35,123 nucleotides of DNA from Candidatus Latescibacterota bacterium (GTDB lineage Bacteria; Latescibacterota; UBA2968; UBA8231): NCBI GenBank assembly GCA_003529325.1, contig DPVW01000292.1, forward strand, positions 14,070 through 49,192. The letters are read 5' to 3'. Made by a program: the position numbers and the translations under genes. How positions within the stretch are numbered: the first letter of the stretch is position 1; each line of letters opens with the position of its first letter. Of this stretch, positions 1 to 8,556 are shown piece after piece. The notes under the pieces are model-generated. The model was not told the DNA's origin and did not search any database. It worked only from the letters and a program-made list of their open reading frames with translations.

Positions 1-28
1 TCCTCCGGGGGCCACCACCGCGAAAAGG

Positions 29-763
29 ATGCAATCCAATATGCGCTGTGTTTTCGTCGGTCTCGAGTATTCCGGCAAGTCCACTTTGATCGATCTGCTC
101 ACTGCGTACTATCGACAGCGCAGCCTGCGGGTGCACGGGGATGACCATTTCACCATCCCCGACTCGACGCTGAGTCCCGAGTCGCGGGCGGCCTATGTCG
201 ATTATCCGAATGACGTGAAGGAGCGCCTGCAGCGCATGCAGTTGCAGTATCACGTCGAGGTCATGCGCAACTACGATCACGTCATGATCGCCGGTTGGCA
301 CATCGAAGAGGCCATCTATTCGGAGATGTATGGCGAAGATCCGGAGAATCCGTATTATCCCCGATACGCCTACAGGCATCAGCGCTTGTATGAGGTGCAG
401 GTCCTTGAGTCCAGGTTGCCCGACGTGGTGTTGATCCATGTCACCGCCAGCGACGACAAGATTCGTGCCCGTATGGCTGAGCAACCGCACCAGTATCCGA
501 TTATCAAGTCAGATGATGTGCCGGAGCTCAGGCAGCGTTTCGCCGCCGAAGTCGATAAGTCACTGTTTACGCACAAAGGGCTGCTCGTGGAGATCGACAC
601 GACGGACTCGACGCCACAGCAGTCGCTCGATGAGTTGTTGGGCAAGACGGAGCCACTCATTACCCAGGGCGAGTTGGCCCTGCGCCATCTGCCGGTTCCC
701 GAAGGTCCCTACGACGTGGTCTACGAGAACGGCGAACGACGCATGGTGCCAAAAAGCGAATAA
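29..763 (+). CDS. Thymidylate-kinase-like P-loop nucleotide kinase
   Basis: The protein opens with a beta strand and a Walker A loop (GLEYSGKST) within its first 20 residues, the arrangement seen in thymidylate and other small-molecule kinases. At 244 residues it is somewhat longer than typical bacterial Tmk (about 205-215). It has the run-on alpha/beta pattern and an Arg-rich lid-like stretch (near RARMAEQ), but I do not see a classical DRY/H TMP-binding motif, so the substrate is uncertain. The first ATG sits directly on the purine tract (gaaaagg at 22-28). An ATG at 41 has 12 bases of spacing and would lose only four residues. The frame is also open to the window edge, so a start further upstream cannot be excluded. 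No operon partner is visible downstream; a hairpin follows the stop. The fold class is fairly sure, the exact enzyme is not. Confidence 0.7.
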   Translation: MQSNMRCVFVGLEYSGKSTLIDLLTAYYRQRSLRVHGDDHFTIPDSTLSPESRAAYVDYPNDVKERLQRMQLQYHVEVMRNYDHVMIAGWHIEEAIYSEMYGEDPENPYYPRYAYRHQRLYEVQVLESRLPDVVLIHVTASDDKIRARMAEQPHQYPIIKSDDVPELRQRFAAEVDKSLFTHKGLLVEIDTTDSTPQQSLDELLGKTEPLITQGELALRHLPVPEGPYDVVYENGERRMVPKSE

Positions 764-772
764 TCATCACGT

Positions 773-791
773 GGCGCGCGGCCTGCGCGCC
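773..791 (+). terminator. GC-rich hairpin after the kinase-like gene
   Basis: A perfect 7-bp inverted repeat (GGCGCGC at 773-779, GCGCGCC at 785-791) with a five-base loop lies 9 bases after the kinase stop codon. It is followed by a short TGTT rather than a real T tract, so it is a weak intrinsic terminator candidate. The rest of 792-930 shows no gene that I recognise. Confidence 0.4.
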
Positions 792-945
792 TGTTGCACT
801 GCGGTGTTTGGGGGAGGGCCTCAAGACGCCGACCATGGGACTGACAAGGAGAACAGCCGGGTCACGAGATCAATCGGTAGACGAAAACACAAATCAAGAT
901 TACTTCGTACACTGACTAGATCACACGACTCAGGAGGTTCGTCCT

Positions 946-1386
946 TTGTATCACGCAAAAACCCTCGCAGCCCTGGCGGCAGCAATTCTGCTATATGCCA
1001 GCGCCATCGAAGCACGTCCCCATCGTCTCACACAGGTTCCCAATGGCACGAATATCGGGTGTGTCCTGTGCCACCTCAATCCAGGCGGTGGCGGTGCGCG
1101 CAATCCCTTTGGCGGCGAAATAGAGAACGGCTTTCTGTCCGAATTTGACGTCGTCTGGGGACCGGAGCTAGCGGCTCTGGACTCGGATGGCGATGGTGCC
1201 ACTAATGGCCAGGAGTTGCTCGACGCGGATGGCCTCTGGGCTATCGGCGACGACAATCCCGGGAATGTCGATGATGTGACCCTGGCGGGGGATGATGAGA
1301 GTTTTCCGCCCTCACCGGTTGCGACGGCAGTTGCCTCGTCCACCTGGGCCCAGGTCAAATCCGCCTTCCGTGACCTCGTAGACTAG
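946..1386 (+). CDS. Secreted one-heme protein with temptin-like Ca-binding domain
   Basis: A 146-residue protein starts at TTG 946; the strong Shine-Dalgarno aggagg at 932-937, 8 bases upstream, decides this start. The N-terminus is a signal peptide (basic start, Ala/Leu-rich core to about residue 23, cleavage near AIEA). The mature part has one CxxCH heme c site (CVLCH, about residues 39-43), then GGGGARNPFG, an acidic Ca-binding loop (DSDGDGATNGQELLD) and DGLWAIGD. The order PNG - GGG.RNPFG - DSDGDG.TNGQEL - W..GD resembles the temptin family of secreted proteins, here carrying a heme motif. It lies just upstream of the Rieske and cytochrome b genes, in the same direction, so a role as periplasmic electron carrier or accessory subunit is plausible but inferred. 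The low-complexity C-terminus has no membrane anchor. Confidence 0.72.
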   Translation: MYHAKTLAALAAAILLYASAIEARPHRLTQVPNGTNIGCVLCHLNPGGGGARNPFGGEIENGFLSEFDVVWGPELAALDSDGDGATNGQELLDADGLWAIGDDNPGNVDDVTLAGDDESFPPSPVATAVASSTWAQVKSAFRDLVD

Positions 1387-1461
1387 TCTGCTGCAGCACG
1401 GGCCCCGTCTGACGGTGGGTCCGTGTCAGCCCCGCCCCCGTCTTTCCGCAACGAGGTTTCC

Positions 1462-1923
1462 ATGTCCGATTCTCCGCCGCTGGTGGGTCCGACACGCCGT
1501 TGGGTGAGTGCCCTGCTCAGTCTCGGCTTCATCAGTACGATCTCCGGCTTCGCCGGCACCATCCTCGCTTACTTGTGGCCTGCCGCCGGTGGTGGTGGCA
1601 GTGAGTTCCTCGTCGGTTCGCACGGCCCCCTGCGGGCGGAGGACATCGACTCGGATGGCAGTGTTGTGGGCCGTTCGCGGCTCGGCAAGATCCTGGTTGT
1701 ACGCCGACCGGATGGCCTCGTTGGTATGCAGGCGACCTGTACCCATCTGGGCTGCACGGTCGCGTGGAATGCCACCAGTCAGCTGGTGGAGTGCCCTTGT
1801 CACGGTGCGCGCTATAATCTGCACGGCGAAGTGCTCGCAGGTCCGGCACGAGAAGCATTGGGTCTGGTGTCGTTGACCATCGAAGAGGATGGCATCCGCG
1901 TGCGTCCGCCGCTGGAGGGATAA
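1462..1923 (+). CDS. Rieske iron-sulfur protein of a bc-type complex
   Basis: This is a Rieske [2Fe-2S] subunit that accepts electrons from quinol at the Qo site and passes them to a c-type cytochrome. From the ATG at 1462 it has 153 residues: a single N-terminal anchor helix (about residues 16-39, with a twin-Arg TRRW just before it, fitting Tat export), a Gly-rich hinge (AAGGGG), and the cluster domain. Both cluster motifs are complete: CTHLGC (C93, H95, C98) and CPCHGARY (C111, C113, H114), so the four ligands and the disulfide pair are present. The start at 1462 is preferred because GAGG at 1453-1456 lies 5 bases upstream; an in-frame GTG at 1423 lacks such a site. Its stop is 3 bases before the cytochrome b start, so the two are surely cotranscribed. 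Confidence 0.93.
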   Translation: MSDSPPLVGPTRRWVSALLSLGFISTISGFAGTILAYLWPAAGGGGSEFLVGSHGPLRAEDIDSDGSVVGRSRLGKILVVRRPDGLVGMQATCTHLGCTVAWNATSQLVECPCHGARYNLHGEVLAGPAREALGLVSLTIEEDGIRVRPPLEG

Positions 1924-1926
1924 TCG

Positions 1927-3099
1927 GTGCAGCGACTGTGGGAGTGGTTCGACGAACGGCTGCATCTGGCACCCGTGCGACGGGCTCTGCTCGACAATCT
2001 GCACAAGCCCGTGCCTGGCCACGTGAATTGGCTGTTCACGATGGGGGCAGCCCTGATTCTGCTGCTCAGCGTGCAGCTGTTGACGGGGGTCCTGTTGATG
2101 GTGTATTACAAACCGACAGGGCGGGAGGCTTTTGCCAGTATCGAGTCGATCATGTACGAGGTGCCCCTCGGTTGGTTGATCCGCTCGGCCCACAACTGGG
2201 GCTCCCATCTGATCGTCATCCTGGCTCTGCTGCACATGTTCCGCGTGTTTTTCTACGGCGGTTTCAAGAAGCCGCGAGAACTCACCTGGATCGTCGGCGT
2301 AATGCTACTGGCTGTGATCCTGGGGTTTGGCTTCACCGGCTATCTGTTGCCGTGGGACCAGGTCGCCTACTGGGGTACCGTCGTCGCCACGGAGGCGCCG
2401 GCTTCGTTGCCCGTGCTCGGACCGATTACGCGAGAGTTCATGATTGGCGGTAACGAGGTCGCCGATGCCACCCTAGGCCGGTTCTACGTCGTCCACGTGT
2501 TCCTGCTGCCGTTGCTGCTTCTGAGCCTCATGGGACTGCACCTGCTGCTGATACGGTATCAGGGTATCTCATCGATGCGTCGTACAGATGAACCAGAGCC
2601 GACGCCGGCCCAACTGCGTGTCGATGGTGGTGAACCATTTTTTCCCAACCACGTTCTCAGGGACAGTGCGACGATGTACGTGATTTTCGGCGTGCTCGTC
2701 AGCCTGGCGCTGCTCTACCCGGCACACATCGGCTCGCCGGCGGATCCTCTCAACACCCCTGCGGGCATCAAACCAGAATGGTATTTTCTCCCCGCCTATC
2801 AACTGTTGAAGTATGTGCCTGAAGTCGTGGGCGTGAATATGCCGCCCCTGCTGGTGCTCGTGTTGGTCCTACTCCCCCTGGTGATCGATACCTCGCCGGA
2901 GCGACACCCCGGCCGTCGCCCCCGTGTCGTGGCTGGCTGGCTGATCGTTTCTGCTGTGATCGGACTGCTCGGCGTCCTCGGTCACCTGTCCGAGACGTCG
3001 AGCACATTCTTCGGCACGACGTATCACTTCGACGTGCAGGGCGTACCTCATCGCGTGGTGGACGTCGCCGAAGGTGGAGAAGAAGGGGGAGAAGACTGA
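1927..3099 (+). CDS. Cytochrome b, full-length fused b6/subunit IV type
   Basis: This is the membrane core of the quinol:cytochrome c oxidoreductase, binding two b hemes. It has 390 residues and starts at GTG 1927. Helix B carries histidines 89 and 103 (SAHNWGSH...LLHMFR) and helix D carries 190 and 205 (VVHVFLL...GLHLLL). The helix D histidines are 15 positions apart, as in cytochrome b6, rather than 14 as in mitochondrial-type cytochrome b. The C-terminal half corresponds to subunit IV and includes the Qo-site motif PEWYFLPAY (from residue 283). The cysteine that binds the extra heme in b6f is not present: the HVNWLFTMG segment has Thr at that place. The tail is Glu/Gly-rich. The stop overlaps the next start by one base (TGATG), implying translational coupling with the pentaheme cytochrome. 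Confidence 0.95.
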   Translation: MQRLWEWFDERLHLAPVRRALLDNLHKPVPGHVNWLFTMGAALILLLSVQLLTGVLLMVYYKPTGREAFASIESIMYEVPLGWLIRSAHNWGSHLIVILALLHMFRVFFYGGFKKPRELTWIVGVMLLAVILGFGFTGYLLPWDQVAYWGTVVATEAPASLPVLGPITREFMIGGNEVADATLGRFYVVHVFLLPLLLLSLMGLHLLLIRYQGISSMRRTDEPEPTPAQLRVDGGEPFFPNHVLRDSATMYVIFGVLVSLALLYPAHIGSPADPLNTPAGIKPEWYFLPAYQLLKYVPEVVGVNMPPLLVLVLVLLPLVIDTSPERHPGRRPRVVAGWLIVSAVIGLLGVLGHLSETSSTFFGTTYHFDVQGVPHRVVDVAEGGEEGGED

Positions 3100-3911
3100 T
3101 GCGATGGCTGGCACTGCTGAGCCTCGTGCTCGCCTGGCCTGCTGGCGCTCAGGATACGCCAGAGGTGCCCGAGGGGCAGGTCTCACTCGACGATGTGTGG
3201 TGCACGGTCTGTCACTTCGAACAGGGCGATGAGTTTGCCTTGAGCGTGCATTATCAGCGCGGTCTGCTATTGTGCAATGACTGTCATGGCGGCAATCCCT
3301 TCGAGCCAGACGCCGAGGTGGCCAAAGCCCAGGACACCGGATTTATCGGTAAACCGACGCGCTCTGATATCGTCACCCTCTGTGCCAAATGCCACAGTGG
3401 CCCGGCAGAATTCTTCGCGCTGGGACCGCACGCGGACGACACCGATCCCGACAGTCCGACCTGTGTCACCTGTCACCAGAACCATCTCGTCATCGATGCG
3501 ACCCTGGCGTTGATGGACACGACTTGTGCGGTCTGTCATCGAGGCGATAGCCGGGTCGAGAAAAGAGTCACCGCCATCGAGTCGAAGCTGGCGGGGGCCG
3601 AGGCGAGTCTCGTAGCCATGGCCGTGCGCTTCGACAGCCTGCAGGGACTCGATGCGGGACTGCGGCGTTCCGTCGGACTGCTGGAGGGCGCGGGGGCGGC
3701 ACTGCGGCAGGTCGAACCGCGCACGCACGCACTCGACATGGGTCTGATCGGTGCCTCGATCGACGCTTTTGACGAGGAGATCGCCGCTGTCGGTGAGGTG
3801 CTCGATGAATCCGAACACTGGCGCCAGCGCCGGGGTTGGATCGTCGTTGGCGTGTGGCTCTTCGTCGCCGCAAATGTCACCCTCCTCTGGATGCGGCGCC
3901 GGACACTATAA
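3099..3911 (+). CDS. Membrane-anchored pentaheme cytochrome c
   Basis: A 270-residue exported protein with a signal peptide (cleavage near PAGAQ, residues 15-18), five CxxCH heme c sites (CTVCH 35-39, CNDCH 59-63, CAKCH 95-99, CVTCH 122-126, CAVCH 143-147), a predicted helical stalk at about 150-240, and one C-terminal transmembrane helix (about 247-265) followed by RRR. It starts within the cytochrome b stop codon, so it most likely replaces the usual cytochrome c1 or f as electron acceptor of the Rieske/cytochrome b pair. Spacing resembles NapC/NrfH or cytochrome c7-like multiheme proteins, but I cannot assign it to one of those. The heme sites and anchor are directly visible; the partner role is inferred from the operon. 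No cytochrome c maturation genes are in the window. Confidence 0.88.
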   Translation: MRWLALLSLVLAWPAGAQDTPEVPEGQVSLDDVWCTVCHFEQGDEFALSVHYQRGLLLCNDCHGGNPFEPDAEVAKAQDTGFIGKPTRSDIVTLCAKCHSGPAEFFALGPHADDTDPDSPTCVTCHQNHLVIDATLALMDTTCAVCHRGDSRVEKRVTAIESKLAGAEASLVAMAVRFDSLQGLDAGLRRSVGLLEGAGAALRQVEPRTHALDMGLIGASIDAFDEEIAAVGEVLDESEHWRQRRGWIVVGVWLFVAANVTLLWMRRRTL

Positions 3912-3912
3912 C

Positions 3913-4452
3913 ATGTTACCTCTGCGCAAGGTTGAGATCCGTCGACTCTTCGAGCAGGCGGCAAAGGACTTTCCGCCACAAGCGGAAGTGGCTTTTCTGT
4001 TGCAGAGCCTGGATGATCCACGCAACGTGGGTTCGCTGTTCCGTATCGCCGACGCCATGGGTGCCCGAGAACTGGTGTTTACCGGCAAGACCCCGACACC
4101 GCCCGATGACGAGATCGACCGCACATCCCGTGGTCACGATCGGCGCGTGTCCTGGCGGCGAATCGCTGATACACACGAGGCTGTGGCAACGCTAAAGGCA
4201 GAGGGTTATCAGGTGGTGGCCCTGGAAACTGCCCGGGGCACGCAGCCCTTCTTCGAGTTCGCCTGGAGTGACCGCGTTTGCCTCGTCCTCGGAAACGAAA
4301 CGAATGGTGTCTATGCGGGCACCCTCGGGCAGTGTGATGGCGCTGTCTTCGTCCCCATGTATGGCAAAGGTCCATCGATGAACGTGCATGTAGCGGCGGC
4401 GCTCGTCGCATACCAGGTGATCCTCCATGGCGGAGCAGGTGACAGTCGATAG
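3913..4452 (+). CDS. SpoU/TrmH-family RNA 2'-O-methyltransferase (TrmL-like)
   Basis: A SPOUT-class methyltransferase that transfers methyl from S-adenosylmethionine to the 2'-hydroxyl of a tRNA or rRNA nucleotide. At 179 residues it is a minimal SpoU domain without the N-terminal L30e-like domain of rRNA enzymes, which favours a tRNA-acting, TrmL-like role. The three family motifs are present: motif 1 DDPRNVGSLFRIADAMG (N38, G40, R44), motif 2 LVLGNETNGV (E129) and motif 3 VPMYGKGPSMNVHVAAAL (S155, N157), which together form the knotted SAM site. The ATG at 3913 follows the pentaheme cytochrome stop by one base, so it is probably carried on the same transcript, although the functions are unrelated. 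The exact RNA target cannot be read from sequence. Confidence 0.9.
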   Translation: MLPLRKVEIRRLFEQAAKDFPPQAEVAFLLQSLDDPRNVGSLFRIADAMGARELVFTGKTPTPPDDEIDRTSRGHDRRVSWRRIADTHEAVATLKAEGYQVVALETARGTQPFFEFAWSDRVCLVLGNETNGVYAGTLGQCDGAVFVPMYGKGPSMNVHVAAALVAYQVILHGGAGDSR

Positions 4453-4517
4453 GCGGCTGACGACATAGTCCTGCAGCAATCGGTCCGCCTTACTACTATT
4501 AATATTCTGTCGAAACC

Positions 4518-5573
4518 ATGCCGATGACTCGATCAAACGCCCTGCGCGATTTTACCCTCCGTCGGCTGTTGCTGATGCTGCCGACCCTGCTGGGAATCAC
4601 CTTCGTCGTGTTCCTGCTATGCCAGTTTGTACCGGGTGGGCCTATCGACCAGATGCGCATGCGTATCGCCGGTGCCGAAGGTTTCGGCGAGACGGGGGCA
4701 GGGGCCTCACAGCGTGTCTCCTCCATCGATATCCCCGAGGAGGATCTGCGGAGTCTGCAGCGTTATTACGGCTTCGATAAACCCATCCTCGTACGCTACG
4801 CGATCTACCTTGGCAAACTGGTCACCCTCGATTTAGGCGATTCCTTTCGTTACACACTCCCCGTCGAGGATTTGATCGCCAGTCGCTTTCCGGTCTCCGT
4901 CTATTTCGGTGTCATCGCTTTCCTGCTCACCTATTCTGTCTGCATACCACTGGGGATTCTCAAGGCGCTTCGCCACAAGTCGCACTTCGACAACATCACC
5001 TCCATTTTCATCTTCCTCGGCTACTCTATACCCGGTTTCGCTCTGGGGGCGGTGCTACTCGCATTCTTCGCCGTGCAGCACGACTGGTTTCCTCTGGCTG
5101 GTTTCGAGAGTCAGGGCTTTGCCGAGATGTCATTGTTCGGCAAGATTCAAGACCGCATGCATCATACGGCGTTGCCCGTGATCTGTTATGCCATCCATCT
5201 GTTCGCCTTCATGACGATTCTGATGAAGAACAGTCTGCTGGAGAACATGGGTGCCGATTACGTCAAGACTGCCCTCGCTAAGGGCATGACGTGGAAGCGT
5301 GCCGTCTTCGGCCATGCACTGCGAAATTCGCTGATCCCCATCGCCACGAGCTTTGGCAATAACATCTCGCTGATCCTGACGGGCTCGCTGTTGATCGAGC
5401 GCGTCTTTGGTATCCCTGGGATGGGCCTGCTCTTCTGGGAAGCGATCACGTCGCGGGACTACCCAGTCGTCATGGGTTACATCTTCATCTCGTCCGCACT
5501 GATGCTGCTCGGTAATCTGCTGAGTGATTTATGCGTCGCAGGGGCGGACCCACGAGTGAGATTTGGGGAATGA
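4518..5573 (+). CDS. yejB: Peptide ABC transporter permease, YejB-like
   Basis: Inner-membrane permease subunit of a DppB/OppB-type importer. The 351-residue protein has an N-terminal helix followed by a long periplasmic insertion rich in charged residues (about 40-100), then five further helices. The long N-terminal extension and the phrase RYYGFDKP are typical of YejB. The cytoplasmic coupling loop (EAA motif) reads NMGADYVKTALAKGMTWKRA, and the end is DPRVRFGE. Two ATGs (4518, 4524) are possible and neither has a good Shine-Dalgarno; an AT-rich stretch at 4491-4508 just upstream could hold a promoter. It is the first gene of a five-gene transporter cluster; its stop lies upstream of the next gene's likely start. 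Family assignment is strong; the substrate (peptides, possibly peptide-nucleotide compounds as for Yej) is inferred. Confidence 0.9.
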   Translation: MPMTRSNALRDFTLRRLLLMLPTLLGITFVVFLLCQFVPGGPIDQMRMRIAGAEGFGETGAGASQRVSSIDIPEEDLRSLQRYYGFDKPILVRYAIYLGKLVTLDLGDSFRYTLPVEDLIASRFPVSVYFGVIAFLLTYSVCIPLGILKALRHKSHFDNITSIFIFLGYSIPGFALGAVLLAFFAVQHDWFPLAGFESQGFAEMSLFGKIQDRMHHTALPVICYAIHLFAFMTILMKNSLLENMGADYVKTALAKGMTWKRAVFGHALRNSLIPIATSFGNNISLILTGSLLIERVFGIPGMGLLFWEAITSRDYPVVMGYIFISSALMLLGNLLSDLCVAGADPRVRFGE

Positions 5574-5637
5574 TGGCGTCGTCTACGGGGATTCTCAGTT
5601 GGCGCTGGTTCAACGCCGCCAGGTCGAGGTCGCGCCG

Positions 5638-6702
5638 ATGATGCAATTGCGGCTCAACCCGATTACGCGGAAGCGGCTGCAGCGCTTTCGGCGGATCCGC
5701 CGTGGCTTCTACTCCTTTGTCATCCTCGCTTCGCTGACGCTGTTGTCGCTGTTCTCCAACTATCTGGCCAATCGTCGCGCCATCGTCGTCAGCTACGAAG
5801 GGTCGCTCTATTTTCCGACGTTTCAATACCATGACATGGCCACTTTCGGCCAGCAGGACGAGTATGGCTTTGAGGACGTGGAGGCCGATTATCTGGCCTT
5901 GCAGGCAACATTCGACGCCGCAGACTCTGGCAACTGGGTGATCATGCCACCGGTGCCACACGATCCCTACGAGCCTGATTTCGACTACGAGAAACCACCG
6001 CCCAATGCGCCGGACAGCCGGCACTGGTTTGGCACCGACTCGCAGGGACGTGACGTCTTCGCGCGGCTGCTCTATGGTTTCCGTATCTCCATCCTCTTTG
6101 CCCTGATTCTGGTTTTCGTCGGTCAGGCGGCAGGCACCGCCATCGGTTCGTTACAAGGTTTTCTCGGTGGGCGTTTCGATATCTACAGCCAGCGATTCAT
6201 CGAGGTCTGGTCGACACTGCCCTTTCTCTATGTCGTCATCCTGCTGGCGACCTTCTTCAAGCCGGGCTTCCTGTTGCTGCTGGCGATCATGTCGCTCTTT
6301 GAGTGGATTCGCATGACCTACTACATGCGCACGGAGATGTATCGTGAGAAGACGAAGGAGTATTGTCTGGCGGCACGCTCTTTCGGTGCCTCTCGCTGGC
6401 GCCTCATCTTCCGGCATCTGTTGCCCAACTGCCTGACGCCGTTGGTGACGATCACGCCCTTCGCCATCGTCGGCGCCATCAGCGCCCTGACAGCGCTCGA
6501 CTATCTGGGTTACGGCTTGCCGGCGCCGACACCGAGCTGGGGTGAGATGATCGATCAGGCTCTGGCGAGTCACAATCGCGACAAGATCTGGTTGAGTGTC
6601 GCACCCTTCTCAGCAATTTCCATCACCTTGCTGCTGGTGACCCTGATCGGCGAGTCGATCAGGGAAGCCTTCGACCCGAAACAGTACGCCCACTACCGGT
6701 AA
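5638..6702 (+). CDS. yejE: Peptide ABC transporter permease, YejE-like
   Basis: Second permease of the importer, about 354 residues. The N-terminus (RLQRFRRIRRGFYSF) and the following long periplasmic segment with SYEGSLYFPTF and HWFGTDSQGRDVFARLLYG match the YejE layout. The EAA coupling loop is EYCLAARSFGASRWRLIFRH, and the C-terminus has the usual GESIREAFDP. I place the start at ATG 5638 (a second ATG is at 5641) because GAGG at 5626-5629 lies 8 bases upstream; the frame also allows TTG 5563, which would overlap yejB by 11 bases but add a tail unlike the family. It pairs with the YejB-like protein to form the channel and is followed 13 bases later by the binding-protein gene. Confidence 0.9.
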   Translation: MMQLRLNPITRKRLQRFRRIRRGFYSFVILASLTLLSLFSNYLANRRAIVVSYEGSLYFPTFQYHDMATFGQQDEYGFEDVEADYLALQATFDAADSGNWVIMPPVPHDPYEPDFDYEKPPPNAPDSRHWFGTDSQGRDVFARLLYGFRISILFALILVFVGQAAGTAIGSLQGFLGGRFDIYSQRFIEVWSTLPFLYVVILLATFFKPGFLLLLAIMSLFEWIRMTYYMRTEMYREKTKEYCLAARSFGASRWRLIFRHLLPNCLTPLVTITPFAIVGAISALTALDYLGYGLPAPTPSWGEMIDQALASHNRDKIWLSVAPFSAISITLLLVTLIGESIREAFDPKQYAHYR

Positions 6703-6715
6703 TCGAAAGGACTCC

Positions 6716-8542
6716 ATGTCTCGACATTCAATGAGATTTCTGCTGTTGCCCCTGGTATTGTTCGCAATGATGATGCCCGCAACCGCTGAGGATCTGTCCG
6801 CTATCGAATGGGTGACCAACAACGAGGATCCACCCATCGGCGATCCTGCGGCGAAGAAGGGTGGCACCTTCTACACGAACATGACGTCATACCCGTTGAC
6901 CCTGCGTGTGGTCGGGCCGAATGCCAATGATAGTTTTGCTGGTTGGAAACGAGCCTATTCGATGGACTTCACGTTGGTCTCCCGACATCCGACGACGGAC
7001 AACTACATCCCCATCATGGCGACCCACTGGTCGGTGCAGAGCGATGGCAAGACGATCTATTACAAACTCGATCCAGACGCCCGTTGGAGCGACGGCAAGG
7101 CGCTGACGGCGGCAGATTATGTACACACCTGGCATATGATGCAGAGCGAAAACATCGTCGATCCCTTCTTCAATCAATATGCCAAGGATTACTTCGATCA
7201 GATCGTCGCCGTCGAGCCGTATGTGCTCAAGGTGGTGGGCGTGTTCGAGAGCTGGCGTCCCCTCGACATGTTCGATCTCTGGGCAACACCCGCGCACGCA
7301 GTAACCCTGGAAGAGGGTTTCCCGGAACGCTACAACAACAGCGTGCTTCCCGTTCAGGGACCGTATCTGCTCGACGAACAGGTCGCCGGACAGTATGTCA
7401 CTTTTGAGCGACTCAAGGACTGGTGGGGGCGGGACAAGCACTACATGCAGGGCATGTATAATGTCGATCGTATCCACATCCGTGTCATCGAGGACAACGA
7501 TCGCGCCTTCGACTTTTTCAAGAAAGGCGAACTGACCTATTACTCGGTCAACACGGCGAAGAAGTGGGCGGAGGAGATGGAATTTGATGCCGTGAAGAAG
7601 GGCTGGGTACACCGCAAACGCCTGTTCGTCGACTACCCGCAAGGGGTCTACGGCTTCGCCATGAATCTGGAGAAGCCGATTTTTCACAACAAGGACTTTC
7701 GCAAAGCGATCCAGCACCTGTTCAACTTCGACGTGATCAACGAAAAGTTGATGTACAATGCGTACTACAAACAGGTCTCTGCTTTCACCGGGACGGAGTA
7801 TGAGAATCGCGACCTGATCCCGTACAGCTTTGATCCACTCAAGGCGCGTGAGCATTTGCGGGCTGCGGGGTACGAGGAACGAGGAGATGACGGCATTCTG
7901 GTGGATGCAGCGGGCAATCGGGCCTCCTTCACGCTCTCGTATGGCAGCAAGGGCCTCGAGCGTCACATGACGGTGGTGAAACAGACATTTCAGCGTTTCG
8001 GTGTGGAGATGGAACTCCGACTCCTGGAACCGGGCACCGCTTTCCGCAATGGCCTGGAGCGGCAATATGAGATGACGATCATGTCTCGTACGTCAGGGCT
8101 GTATCCAGGACCGCACCAATACTTCGGTTCCGTCTACAAGGAGACGAAGAACAACAACAACGTATGGGCTTATGGAACGGCGTACACGGATTCCCTCATC
8201 GACGTCTATCGGTTTGATACCGACAAGCAACGTCGAGTGGCGGCACTATACGAGTTGGATGCCATCATCCAGGACGAGGCGTTCTACCTGCCCTTCTGGC
8301 AGGCACCTTTCATGCGGTTCCTGTATCGTGATTCCCTCGTCTTTCCAGCATCGTACTTCCCGAAGCGCACACAGGGCATGACGGACTGGCAAGTATTCTG
8401 GATCGATGAAGATCGCGCCGCCCGTCTCGAAGAAGCCATGGCGGCAGACCGTTCTCTCGGTGAGGACACGGAGGTCGATGTTGACCCGTACAAGGTCAAG
8501 GACCGTATCGAAGCCGCACTGCGCGCCGCCGCCGAGCGCTGA
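6716..8542 (+). CDS. yejA: Extracellular solute-binding protein, family 5 (YejA-like)
   Basis: The 608-residue periplasmic receptor of the transporter. It has a signal peptide (MSRHSMRFLLLPLVLFAMMM, cleavage near ATAED, residue 25), then the family 5 fold. Visible landmarks are KKGGTFYTNM, the WRTDGK-like RWSDGKALTAADYVHTWHMM (about residues 123-142) and the closed-lobe region with FAMNLEKPIFHNKDFRKAI. Length matches YejA (about 600) better than DppA/OppA (about 530). AAAGGA at 6706-6711 supports the ATG at 6716. Unlike E. coli, where yejA precedes yejB, the receptor gene here sits between permeases and ATPases. No lipobox cysteine is seen, so it is a soluble periplasmic protein. Confidence 0.9.
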   Translation: MSRHSMRFLLLPLVLFAMMMPATAEDLSAIEWVTNNEDPPIGDPAAKKGGTFYTNMTSYPLTLRVVGPNANDSFAGWKRAYSMDFTLVSRHPTTDNYIPIMATHWSVQSDGKTIYYKLDPDARWSDGKALTAADYVHTWHMMQSENIVDPFFNQYAKDYFDQIVAVEPYVLKVVGVFESWRPLDMFDLWATPAHAVTLEEGFPERYNNSVLPVQGPYLLDEQVAGQYVTFERLKDWWGRDKHYMQGMYNVDRIHIRVIEDNDRAFDFFKKGELTYYSVNTAKKWAEEMEFDAVKKGWVHRKRLFVDYPQGVYGFAMNLEKPIFHNKDFRKAIQHLFNFDVINEKLMYNAYYKQVSAFTGTEYENRDLIPYSFDPLKAREHLRAAGYEERGDDGILVDAAGNRASFTLSYGSKGLERHMTVVKQTFQRFGVEMELRLLEPGTAFRNGLERQYEMTIMSRTSGLYPGPHQYFGSVYKETKNNNNVWAYGTAYTDSLIDVYRFDTDKQRRVAALYELDAIIQDEAFYLPFWQAPFMRFLYRDSLVFPASYFPKRTQGMTDWQVFWIDEDRAARLEEAMAADRSLGEDTEVDVDPYKVKDRIEAALRAAAER

Positions 8543-8556
8543 GGGAAGTTTCCGTA

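Noticed and set aside
1426..2235. Minus-strand ORF (269 codons) opposite Rieske and cytochrome b
   Set aside because: Crosses two real genes on the other strand and has no protein-like features (many Gln/His, no hydrophobic core pattern).
6887..8065. Long minus-strand ORF (392 codons) opposite the solute-binding protein
   Set aside because: It lies entirely antisense to a clear YejA-like gene and its translation shows no domain, signal or family motif.
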